NCBI GenBank assembly: GCA_016748015.1
Contig: JAAOMT010000057.1
Span: 328,763-392,762, forward strand
DNA from: Geosiphon pyriformis
Lineage: Eukaryota > Glomeromycota > Glomeromycetes > Archaeosporales > Geosiphonaceae
Direction of reading: 5' to 3'
Length of the DNA: 64,000 nucleotides
Below are positions 1 to 9,720 of this stretch, piece by piece (the stretch's first letter is position 1; each line of letters starts with the position of its first letter). Position numbers and translations under genes: made by a program. The notes under the pieces are model-generated. The model made no database searches. It was not told the origin of the DNA and saw only the letters and a program-made list of their open reading frames with translations.

Positions 1-1290
1 TTAGAAAGAAGATTAATCAACTTGGCTTTAAACTTATCACGAGACAAAATAGTCTCATTTTGATTCATCAGAAGAAGAATTCTAACACTATTTTTGTCTA
101 TCAAAACTGACCAATGATTCAAAACAGACATAACAGAGTCCAACTTCTCAAAATAAACCACCACATATTGCCAAATACTAACAGACTTTAGCACAACATA
201 AGTAACACTACCAAACACACTGAGAGCTGTCTTAATATCAGCAACAGACACAACCAAGAGCATATTATGCAGCACAACAGCAGTAGAAAAGGAACCAAAC
301 TCAGAAACTACCAAAGACTTGGCAATTTTGAGAGTGGTCAAATGTACAGAGCTTGTAAGCTCAACCAAAAACACAGCTTCCAAAGACACAGCTTCCAAAG
401 ACACAGCTTTTAAAAACACTTAAGAAGCAAACTCCATACAAAACAGCTTCACATTGTTCTTTAATACTGACTTTGCACCCAAGAAACCATGTATTGACTG
501 AAAAACAGCCTTAACATAAGTCAATTTGAACTTAAAAGTAGCACCAGACACCAGAGTAGAGGCCACCCACCCAGCAAATCTTTGATGACTAGTAATAGTT
601 TTCCAAGCACCATCAGAAGTAGCATCAGAAACTAAAGGAGGAGATGATTTAGTTTTCATTTGATCAGCCCAGTTCTCAAGAACAGGTAACCCAACAAGAA
701 GAGATTGTTTTGCTTCTAAAACCAGTGATGATCTACTGGAAGACATTACATTTGGCAATACAGCCAATGGTTGATCTAGACTCATCTTGGACAATGTGCT
801 GGATGATGCTATGGAGATCTTATCTAAGATCTCATTGGGAACCACAAAGAAATTCGGTGTAACAATAGCAAAGACAAGTGACTGCTTCCACTTTTCTGAA
901 CTTTTGGTCTTTTTGACCATTTTTTTTGAAAATGTGATGCTAGCAGCATCAGGTGTTGAATCTATGGAGGGGAAGACCAGCTTATTTACTGGTCTATTAT
1001 TAAAAACTTTTGGGCACTTAGTTGAGGTGGAGGCAACATTGGGACTAATCCAAGTGTGTCTCTTTAAGAGAACTTTAACTGGTAAAAAACCAGCCAAAGA
1101 TGAAAAAGTTGTTTCAATGGCTACCAAAGACAGCTTATCATAATTACTGGGTAAAGAGAAGGCTTCTAAAACGTTTTGCCTAGTTGCTTCTACAACAGAG
1201 AGAGCTCCTCTGGTTGAAATTTTATTAAATATCTCAGGACAGATATCAAGTATAGCCTTTTTACTCTTTGCTCTAGTTGTGGTTATAAAA
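1..1290 (-). pseudogene. LINE ORF1 fragment of a second family, RRM-like, running off the left edge
   Basis: Read on the minus strand, an open frame enters near 1280 (ANKS-like basic start, then STRGALSVVEATRQNVLEAF) and runs to a TAA at 420-422. Coding then continues in another frame to the window edge, so a frameshift lies near 420. The later part (about 1-310) holds an RRM-like pattern: a variable strand with VLHNMLLVVSVADIKTALS, then FGSVTYVVLKSVSIWQYVVV. This matches ORF1 nucleic-acid-binding proteins of non-LTR retrotransposons, and I recognise the family as common in Rhizophagus. It differs from the ORF1 of the other LINEs here. No start codon is certain, because the 708-nt open stretch has only a TTG at its 5' end. 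ORF2 would lie left of the window. Identity as a LINE ORF1 is likely; the exact RRM assignment is inferred. Confidence 0.6.
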
Positions 1291-1919
1291 TTAAAGAGAC
1301 AAAGAGTTTTTTGTAATATTTATTTTTACTGATTTATAATAATATATTATTATTATTTTAAAAACTTTTTTTGTTGCTATTGTTTTTAATTATTAATCTG
1401 TTTTAAAAAAAAACAGTATTAAATTTTTTTTTATTTAACTAAAAAGAAATTATTATTTTAAAAAATATTTTTAAAACCAAAATTAGTCAATTTTTTTTTA
1501 ATTATATTGTTTTTAAAATTGGTAATTTAAATTTTTAAGTTAATAATTATATATGTTTTATCTTTTGCTTTTTTAATTTTTATTATTATTAATGCTTTGC
1601 TATTGTAATTTTTGAGTTTTTAAAATTTTTAAATCTTATTGTATTAAAAACTGGTATTTTATGTAATTGTTATATCTAATAAAAACTTTTAAATATTATT
1701 ATTATTTTTTTAGTTTTTTTTAAGTCTGCTAATAGCTTTAAGACTTTTGTTTTATTTTTTATTAATACAAAGTTTTATGTTAAAATTTTTGTTTTTTTTG
1801 TTTTTTTTATTGTTATATTTTTAATTGTTTTTGTTTTTAGGTTTGTAATTAATTTTAGATTAAATTTTTTGAAATTTTTAATTTTTAATTTAACTATTTT
1901 ATTTAAGTCTGTTATTTTT
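1291..1919. other. AT-rich spacer
   Basis: Extremely AT-rich, low-complexity DNA, mostly T-rich on the plus strand, with no open frame worth reporting. It separates the 5' end of the left-edge LINE fragment from the 3' tail of LINE-A. It may be decayed older transposon sequence, but I see no recognisable remnant. Confidence 0.6.
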
Positions 1920-3007
1920 TTTTTATTAATATTTAATGAATGAAGCCCAAATATTACTTAACACAATACATCAAACTAAGTAATCTAAACTAGACATAAA
2001 TTATGCATTTTTTATACATGACCAGCCACTTGGACTAATCAAAGCAACACTACAAATTTATTATAACAGACACTATATTACCAATACCAGAAAAAAAACA
2101 ACAGAGTTTATGAAAACCAAAACAGACACCAAGTGCCTCAGCAATCCCAAGCAACTTAATTACTCCAGCCAAAAGCAAAGACAACAGACCTCAGACCACA
2201 GAAAACACAGAACTATTATAATGAATTAAACCACTTTTCTCTATAAAAGTCTTATATTTGGCCCTAATCAATCATATGTCAGCATAGTAAGCAGCACCAA
2301 AACTCTGAACAAAGTTAATGATAACTTTTCCTGCAATCTTAATATTACTCAAAACAAATGCAGTCTCCAGATACCAATTCTTGAACAAGAAGCCTTTGCT
2401 CAAAGTGGTGTATAGCACATTATTAATAGTGCACAAAGAAAGCACCTATGAGATCTGAAACAAAAAGAGACCCAAACTAGACATGGCATGCTACTTAGCC
2501 AAATGGGAAGCATGCAGATTCCTATGAATTTCAGAGTCAAATGCACACACAAAAGAGTGATTAAAACTTTTCACCTTTTTATAATGAAAACACAAAACAC
2601 TTAGATAATCTCTATTATACAAATGCTTCTGCATAATAACTGGTAGGCAGTAGTATAAAGCCTTTAAAAAATATGAGCACAGACCAGTGATAAACTTGCT
2701 GGTAAATCCAGCCACTATGTATAAGTCAGGGTGTTAGACCAAAACAATACGAATTCAATCCACATCACCAATTATATCTTTGTTAATAATAGCAGAACCA
2801 GACCCAATCTCTCAACAAGCACAATTCACAGTCCTAAAAACATCCTAAGCAAAATGCTGAACATTACCAGACATTATCACCCCACTAGTCTTAATGAACA
2901 TTTCTTTAACCAAAACAGAAAACACCAAATTTGAATTTGCAGCTGAATTGGCCAACTCATCAGCATGCTTATTACCCAAAACACCCAAATGTCTTTTAAC
3001 CTTATGC
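1920..3007 (-). mobile_element. LINE-A, 3' part (end of ORF2 and 3' UTR)
   Basis: Minus-strand continuation of LINE-A beyond the LTR-1 insertion. It restarts inside RNase H at GCATAAGG (3007 downward), followed by the GNKHADELA-type end of the domain, then the C-terminal region with degenerate zinc-knuckle cysteines around 2540-2600. The ORF2 stop is at 2050-2052. The 3' UTR contains the conserved hairpin at 2019-2041 and ends in an A-rich tail near 1920. In-frame stops and shifts show it is dead. The break point joins exactly to 12629 once LTR-1 and one copy of the ATGC duplication are removed. Confidence 0.85.
2019..2041 (-). other. LINE 3' UTR stem-loop (LINE-A copy)
   Basis: As RNA of the minus strand this 23-nt stretch folds into a 9-bp stem with a 5-nt loop. 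All nine pairs form when G-U is allowed. The same fold occurs at the same distance after ORF2 in LINE-C, LINE-D and LINE-E. Role inferred: recognition of the template RNA 3' end by the LINE reverse transcriptase. Confidence 0.6.
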
Positions 3008-3989
3008 TGTTACCGGAGGTTTTTGGTCTCTTTTCTGTAATGTTGTTGATACTTATTTGTTGTGAATTCACGTTTTCTGGATGTGGTTGAATCTCCAATA
3101 ACTGAATTTATCTTCAAATTATCTCCTATAATTTGAACTTGCTGGGCTTATGAATGGAATGGCCAATTCCATGCCAGTTGCTTTATGTAGTTACATTGTA
3201 GTAAATGTCAACTCTTTCCCAGGAATTGCTCGTTTGGAAGCTCACTAAAAATGTGTAGTTACTTTGCTGTGAAAGTCAACTCTTCTACAGGAATCTTGTT
3301 TGTAGGCTACCCTGATGATTGTAATAAGAAAAGAAAAAAAAAATAAAAGAAATGTAAAAGAAATAGAATTTTTGTCAAGAGAAACGTTTTCTATCCAGGC
3401 CTGGAGTCACTAACAGTTTACTGAAATTGGTAGCTAATCAATTTCGAAATGTTGGTTGGTTTTTGGGGATTTTCTAAGAGCAATAATTAAAGAATTTGGT
3501 TTTTTAAATTATTTGGTATTTATTTCTTTTTGTGTGTGTAGAATTGGTTCTAAGTAATAAATCTAAAGTAAGATACATTTTCTCGAAGAGAGAAGCTCTT
3601 CTTTTATACAACTTGTCATAACATTATTTTATGAACTTGAACTTTGCTATTTTCTATGATTTCGCTGAACTAAAGATACATTTCGGCGAACTACAAGTTA
3701 TTTCTGCGAACTATTAGATATTTTGGTGAACTATCAATTATTTTGGCAAATTTCTATAAATTTCGGCAAACTTTTGAATGTTACATAGTTTGGGGTATTG
3801 CATGATTGATTATCACAATTAGGTTATATTTGTGTTGTGTACAATTTGGGTTATTAATTAAATGATAATTTCGGACATTCTTTGCTAATGTAATAAGTGA
3901 TAATTTGAAACGATAATATATGCTAATTAATAATAAGAATTATGAGATAATTTCATGCTAAATGATATCTCTAATTTTGTCTGATAACA
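3008..3989 (-). repeat. LTR-1 3' LTR (left)
   Basis: 982 bp, the same length as the copy at 11643-12624. By eye I compared about 560 bp of the pair and found roughly 22 substitutions, all transitions, and no indels. It contains six 20-bp direct repeats at 3659-3779 and a TATAAAAG box on the minus strand at 3601-3608. Confidence 0.95.
3659..3779 (-). repeat. Six 20-bp direct repeats in LTR-1 U3 (left copy)
   Basis: Units resemble ATTTCGGCGAACTA plus a variable 6-nt end and follow each other at a 20-21 bp period. They lie upstream of the TATA box in the element's own orientation, so they sit where an enhancer array would be. Confidence 0.8.
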
Positions 3990-4004
3990 TAACCTCCTCC
4001 TCAA
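3990..4004 (-). other. LTR-1 polypurine tract
   Basis: On the minus strand the 15 nt next to the 3' LTR are purine-rich (TTGAGGAGGAGGTTA). This is the expected primer site for plus-strand DNA synthesis in an LTR retrotransposon. Confidence 0.8.
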
Positions 4005-4456
4005 GACTGAGCTCCGTCGAAGTCCAAGTACTNNNNNNNNNNNNNNNNNNNNNNNNNNNNNNNNNNNNNNNNNNNNNNNNNNNNNNNNNNNNNNNTTTTT
4101 CCAATGTGAAAATATCTATAGATTGGAGGATATTCAGTGTTTTCCTTATTGAGACACAGTTGAAGTTTTTGTTGAATTGTAGCATTTGGTGAAATACTAA
4201 TTGGAGTGAGCATTAGGTTTTCTCTTAAAGCAAGCTTTAAAAGTTCTGGCAGGTGAATTCCAGTATAACTTCTTGTGTTCTTTTTATACGGGTGATATTT
4301 TTGTGAATTTGGGGCTAAATTTGTAACTACTTCTGTTTGGGTATAATTTATGTGGTTTCTAGTAACAGTAATGGATAATTCGGGTATTGTTTTTAAAGCT
4401 AACATTAGTTTTTGGGATAATTGTTGAATGTTTTGAGAAATAGTCATTATAAGCAA
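4001..4456 (-). pseudogene. Extra small ORF after integrase in LTR-1, split by an assembly gap
   Basis: A frame of about 151 codons starts 106 nt after the integrase stop and runs to a TGA beside the polypurine tract. The readable N-terminal 120 residues hold helical, Leu-rich segments (QNIQQLSQKLMLALKT, LPELLKLALRENL) and the string NTEYPPIYRYFHIG. A run of 63 N replaces about 21 residues before the end YLDFDGAQS. I do not recognise the family. It could be a third ORF of the element, a 3' gag-like or accessory protein, or a decayed integrase tail in a shifted frame. It has no transmembrane segment typical of an envelope protein. Position between integrase and PPT is seen; function is unknown. 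Confidence 0.4.
4033..4095. other. Assembly gap (63 N)
   Basis: Run of 63 undetermined bases inside the 3' end of LTR-1. It interrupts the small ORF after integrase; its true length is unknown. Confidence 1.
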
Positions 4457-4561
4457 TTGAAAAATAAAAAATTATTTTTGGTGTATGGGTTTTTATGTTA
4501 TTTTTGTTTTGTTTTTGTGAGATTGTTTCTAAATTATAAGAGAATAACTAGTAAAATTAAA

Positions 4562-5990
4562 TTAAGTGTTCAGGTTGGAAGGTTGTTCAATGACAACTAT
4601 TGGTTCTAAGTTTTGGGGAATATTTTCAGGACTGACCAAAGAGGAATGTATACCAATTTGTGGAATTAATGGTTCAGGATTGTTTCTGGAATGATAGTGT
4701 TTCAAATGATCTCCATGTGCAACTTTTGCTAGGATTTTGTCATCAAGTCTTAGCTTGTATAATCCATTGCCTAGGACTTCATGGATAAAGAATGGTCTAT
4801 CCCATTTATTTTCAAATTTTCCACTCCATTGTTTTTCAGCTTTAGTTCTGTGTAAGAGAACTTTGTTTCCAATTTTGAATTTATTGGTGACTGAAGGCAA
4901 TTTGTCATTATGCCATTCTTTTTGTTGAGCTTGGAAGTGTTCAATATGGGTGGCTGCTATTCGTCGTTTTCCTTCTAATGTGCTAAGCAGAGTGTAGGCT
5001 CTTCGCTGAAATGTTTCTTAGAAATTGTTTTCATTGATCAGTTGTGCTGGGTATGTTTCCACTGTGAAACTAATTGGTAACGTTGCCATCCTTCCATAAA
5101 TTAAATCAAATAGTGTGTGTTTCGTAGTATCTTGTTTTAATGTCCTATATGCTAGTAACACTGATGAAATAAAGAGATCCTATTCTTGCTCAAAATCAGT
5201 TGAGACTTTGGCTAATGACTCACACAATGTTCTGTTAAAACGTTCCACAAGTCCGTTTGTTTGTAGATGGTAGGGCAAAGACAGAGGTCTTTTGACATTG
5301 AATTGTTCACAAATTTTTTGTATCAGGTTGTTTACAAAGTGTGTTCCCTGATTGGATAAAAGTTCAATTGGACATCCATGTCTACAAATGATGTCTTCGT
5401 AGATGAAATTTGCTACTGATTTTGCATCTGCTTATTGAATGGCTCTGGCTTCAGGCCATTTAGTAAGATAGTCTACAGCTACTGCAATATAATGGTTTTC
5501 TTGAGTGGTGATAGATAGTGGTCCGACTAAATCGATACCAACTCTGTCAAAAGGCTGTCCAACTTTGATTGGATTTAAAGGTTCTGTAGGGCAAGTTCCT
5601 CCTTTTCTTTGACAACTATCACAAGATTCAACATATTCGTGAATGTCTTTTCTCATTCGAGGCCAAAAGTAGTATTCTAGTGTTCTTTGGGTGGTGCTAT
5701 CTTTTCCGAAGTGTGCTGATAAAGGATCTGAGTGCATATTGTATAAAATGGTCTCTTTTTCCTGTTTTTGTATTAATCTGAGTGGTTTGGTTGGGTTTTT
5801 GAAATTTCGATGATAGATAATGTTGTTGTGTAAAAAATATTGTTTGGCTTGTTGTTGTAACCAATTTTTTTCATCTGGGAACCAATTTGTTGGGATTGTT
5901 AATGTCTCCAAATATTGTTTGAGATTGTTGTAGTTTTTGGGGTTCATTGTTTGTTGTTTTAATGCTGTTAATTCAAATGGGTGTTGGTTT
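4562..5990 (-). pseudogene. LTR-1 integrase region of pol
   Basis: Catalyses insertion of the element's cDNA into the host genome. The HHCC zinc domain is visible (HSDPLSAHFGK, then CDSCQRKGG). The DDE core follows: first Asp in VGIDLVGPL, second expected in LS-x-QGTHF, Glu in NGLVERFNR. The second catalytic Asp reads Asn here (LSNQGTHF), a G-to-A change that should abolish activity. The C-terminal domain (FKIGNKVLLHRTKAEKQW, GNGLYKLRL, HGDHLKHYH) is the GPY/F-like end; I see no chromodomain. In-frame stops follow ARAIQ (about 5432), FEQE (about 5180) and INENNF (about 5020). The whole region is one frame away from RT/RNase H because of a frameshift in an A-run near 5990-5998. It ends at a stop at 4562. 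Confidence 0.9.
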
Positions 5991-7373
5991 TGTTTTTTAA
6001 TCTTGCTTTATTCTTGAAAGACAATCAACATTGGTGTGGAGTTTTCCTGGTTTGTGGTGTACGATGTATTGGTAATTAGCTAAAAATCCTGTCCATCGGG
6101 TTTGTTTTGTGTTCAGCTGGGTGTTTTTGTTTTGAAGCCATTTAAGTCCAATATTATCAGTGATAATATCGAATTCTTTGGGTCTGAGGTAAAGGTTGAA
6201 GTGATGTAGGGCCCAGATTACTGCTGCAGTTTCTAATTCTGTTGTGGAGTAGTTTTTTTCGGCTGGCTTTAATGTTCTACTAGCATAAGCAATTACTTGC
6301 TCATTTCCATTGTCATCTAACTGTGATAGGATGGCATCAAAGGCAGTATAAGAGGTGTCAGTTGCTAACCAGAATTGGTTGCTGAAATCTGAGTAGGCAA
6401 GGATTGGAGCTGTTGTGAGTTTTTCCTTAAGTATTTCGAAGACATTTTGGTGTTCTTCTGTCCATTTGTATTCAACATTTTTAGTAGTGAGCTGGTTGAG
6501 GGGTTTTGCAATTTCTGAGAATCTTTTGATGAATTTTCAGTAATAGAATGCTAATCCAATAAATCCTCTTAATTCTGTGGTATTTCATGGGGTCTTGAAA
6601 TTCTTGACAGTACTGATTTTTCCAGGGTCTGGTTTAATTCCATCTTTGCTAACAATGTGACCAAGAAAAGCTAAACTTGTTTTTCCAAAGTAGCATTTTT
6701 CAATGTTCAGTTTCAATCCTGCTTTCTGTAATCATTGAAAAACTTCTTGCAGGTAAATTAAATGTAGCTTGAAAGATGGTGAATAAACATCAGTGTCATC
6801 AAGATAAACTACTACTGATTTCCAAAGGAGGTCTTTGTAAACAACATCCATGAGTCTTTGGAATGTTGCTGGTGCATTGCATAATCTAAAAGACATTATA
6901 TTGAACTCATAATTTCCTCCTTGAGTGGTGAATGCTGTTTTGGGGCAGTTTTTAGGATCCATAGCAACTTGCCAGTATCCACTCTCTAAATCTAATGTTG
7001 AAAAGTATTTGGACTTTCTAAGGACATCCAACATGTTATTAATTCGGGGAAGAGGGTAGGCATCCCCAATGGTGACACTGTTGAGTTGTCGGTAATCAAC
7101 ATAAAATCGTATCTTTCCATTTTTCTTTTTAACTAGGACCACAGGTGAGGCCCATGGGCTTATTGATGGTTGAATAAGCCCATTGTTAAGCATCCGTTGT
7201 ACTTCTTCTCAGATAAATTGGTGACTTTCTGGGGCAACTCGGTAGACTTGTTGTTGCCTTGGTTTGGCATCTCCTGTATAGATTTGGTGTTGAACCAAAT
7301 CAGTTCTTTCTAAGTCATTGTTGTTTTTGGTGAAGATATCAGCAAATTCTGCAATTAGCTCTTTGAGCTGGGT
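5991..7373 (-). pseudogene. LTR-1 reverse transcriptase and RNase H region of pol
   Basis: Copies element RNA to DNA and degrades the RNA strand. The RT shows SPWASPVVLVKKKNG, VDYRQLNSVT, FSTLDLESGYWQVAM, AFTTQGGNYEFNIM and the catalytic YLDD in VVYLDDTDVYS, so the active-site aspartates remain. The thumb (FLGHIVSKDGI, PGKI) and RNase H (WLATDTSYTAFDAILSQ, YSTTELETAAVIWALHHF, FDIITDN, VDCLSR) follow. Stops interrupt the frame: after ESHQFI (TGA at an expected Trp), after EVFQ (6732), after NFKTP and after LAFYY (expected Arg). It shares its frame with the upstream dUTPase and gag, so a single gag-pol polyprotein is the likely ancestral design. Confidence 0.93.
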
Positions 7374-8402
7374 CTATTGTTGTGGTTCAAGTTGTCCCAT
7401 GTTGATTCGAGATAGTTTTTCCATGACAACATAATAGTTTTCAGAGCTAGGGTTTGGGTTGGTTTTTGGTATTGAATGTCCAATAATTTCAGAGAAATCG
7501 GGAACTATTTGGGGTAGTTCTTGTTGAAATATATTACTGTGAATAACTCCAATTTTTAAATTATTTAATAAAATTATGGGGTAATTATTGGGGTTGTAAA
7601 AAGTAACTCGGACTTTTTTTGTTCCTTCTGGAATATAAATGTTTGGGATCAAAATATTATGTTCCAAGCAGACTTGTTCATTGGACTCAAAAATTTGTTG
7701 TGTGGTTGTTGACTTTGGGCAGGTGTAGATTTCCGGATGTTCTCCAAAGGGTGAGATAGTTATTGATTGTGGAAGTCTGAGAATCTGGTGGGATTCGTTC
7801 TGTGTATTAAAAGCTATATTAACTGAAACTGTGAATCGTCCAGTTGAACCAAAACCTTGGGTTTCTCTATCACTTTTTCCTAATTGTTCTCTTTGATTGA
7901 CTAGTTGCAAACCCGAAATGTTGATTAAGAGTAGGTAAATAGCTTGGGCAATTTTTTCAGCATGTTTGATCTTGAATGGTTTGTCAGTTTTATTTTGAAG
8001 CATCACTGTTATGTCTCCAGTATATCCAGCATCGATTATTCCTCCTCTGACATTGATTCCTTTGCTTGCCAAAGAGGACCGGGAGGTAATTTGAATCATT
8101 GCTCCTGGCAGGATTTTGAGTGCAATTTTGAGGTTGATTTTTGTGAGAGATTTGGGTTTGAGAACAAAAGTATCCTTGCCTGGATATCTTAGGTCATATC
8201 CAGCATCAATTTCATGTGCTTTTTCAGGTTGTATTCTTTGTCCATTGTTGTTGAAGTATTTAAGTTGTAAGGCAGGCTGATTTTTGATAAGGTAGATGGG
8301 TGTTGTTTCAATTTTTTTCGTTTCTTCAGGTTCTTCGAATTCAATTTCATTCTCATTATTTTCACTGGGCAAGGGGATACTAAGAGCATAGCATTCAGGA
8401 CA
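7374..8402 (-). pseudogene. dUTPase domain of LTR-1 pol, plus linker to RT
   Basis: Trimeric-type dUTP pyrophosphatase (dUTP to dUMP and PPi). All five family motifs are visible in order: motif 1 IDAGYDL, motif 2 SRSSLASKGI, motif 3 GGIIDAGYTGDITVMLQN, motif 4 AEKIAQAI and motif 5 ETQGFGSTGRF. It opens with an acidic stretch (NENEIEFEEPEETKK) after the Cys-rich region. About 150 residues of linker follow before RT and include IYIPEGTKKVRVTFYNPNN. The frame is the same as protease and RT. It is interrupted by TAG at about 8403 and 7374 only, so this is one of the best-preserved parts of the element. The domain sits between protease and RT. dUTPases are known in some retroviruses, but it is uncommon in Ty3/gypsy elements in general. 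Likely role: limiting uracil incorporation during cDNA synthesis. Confidence 0.93.
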
Positions 8403-9720
8403 CTATTGTTCATCGCAAGGCATAATGTATTCTTCACATAGCCTAATGTTCATTTGCTCTAATCGTTGAATTTGAGCTTCTTGGGTCAGGTAGGTGTAAC
8501 TTGCAATTTGGTGGTAGACTTCTACTTCATCTTTGTAATCGAATCCAGCTAATTCTATAGTGTATTCAATGTATTCTGCTTCCTTCATTTGACGAACATC
8601 TTCTTTGGTAGCTCCATTAATTAATGTTATTGCTAAGTCAAAAATCATCTTGGCATTATGAGGGTAGTGATAAAGTTTGTTGAAAGCACTATTGTATGCT
8701 GCATTAAAGGGTGTTCCTCTTTTTACTTTTTCTGAAATTGATAAAGCATATTGGCAGGTCTGATCGCAGATGCCTCCTCTCATTGCTACATCAATCTAAT
8801 TGCATTCTTCTGGTAGCATATCTCCACAAGTTAAACAAGGAGTGTTGTCCCATTTTCTGCTCCTTTTTATTAGATGGCCCCATCGCTCTCTGTGGCAAGC
8901 CTTGCAGTAATAACAAGTATGATTTTCATATTCTTCTTCAGGTGAAATGCAGGCTCCCATTGACAATAGTTTCTTGTGGCAGTCCTTACATTTAAGGGGA
9001 ATATAGGGGCGTTGTTTCCTTGGTTCAGGTTTTGAGTAAGGTATATTCCATCCAGAGGTTTCGGGTTTAGTGTGTGGGGTAAAATGTTCTTGTTCTGTTT
9101 CATCGGCCCAGTTGGACGTTGATTCAAGAGCCATGAATGTTTCAATTATTGGTTTTTCTTCTTCTGGTTTAAATTCAAAAGCCGGGGCTTTTTCAGAGCG
9201 TTTGTTGAATGTACCACAAATGGCAAGTACCCAGACGTGTTGTCCTTGGTAGGAGATTGTTAACTTTTGTGTTTCCCAATTCAGATTAGCATTGGCTTTT
9301 TGAAGCCAATCATTTCTGACAAGAGCTTGGTACTGGGGTGCGTCCATTACAAGAACTTTAACTGAAATGGTGATTCTATTAAGAGTGAATAGAAAATTGT
9401 CAATTTCTCCTACTGGGGTCTTTTTCATGCCATCGGCAGTGACGATTACTGTTTGAGCTGGTTGGTCGACATTTCTTTTCAATTGTTGTATTAACTGATA
9501 GGTAATAATGCTTCCAGTGGATCTACTGTTTAGGATCAAGTAAATTGGCTTTCCTTCTACTTCAGCTTCTGTGTATATTGCAGTGATGGCTTTTTGGTCA
9601 TTAGCCACTGCATTGCTAAGCAAGAATGGTAATTCATTTGCTTCAAATTCAAAAGGAAAAATATCAGAGAGATTGGCATTTTCAGCAATTTGGGCTGGTG
9701 GAATAGTGGTGTGGTTATGA
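8403..9720 (-). pseudogene. LTR-1 retropepsin and Cys-rich region of pol
   Basis: The N-terminal half is a retropepsin-like aspartic protease: AEVEGKPIYLILNSRSTGSIIT, the flap region VTADGMKKTPVGEID and the late strand YQALVRNDWL. The active-site triad expected as D-S-G reads N-S-R, two G-to-A type changes that should kill it. The C-terminal half (about 8403-9010) is rich in paired cysteines: CKDCHKK, CYYCKACHRE, CLTCGDMLPEEC, CDQTC and CDEQ-stop-CPEC, which suggests several zinc ribbons. TAG codons interrupt after PEECN (8796) and after CDEQ (8403). The frame is continuous with gag upstream and dUTPase downstream. Protease assignment is firm; the Cys-rich part is of unknown function and could bind nucleic acid. 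Confidence 0.85.

Noticed and set aside
787-1143. 118-codon open frame on the plus strand
   Set aside because: Antisense shadow of the minus-strand LINE ORF1 fragment; no motif of its own.
3962-4192. Frames running through the N gap on both strands
   Set aside because: The unknown bases make them appear open; only the minus frame continuous with 4456 has support.
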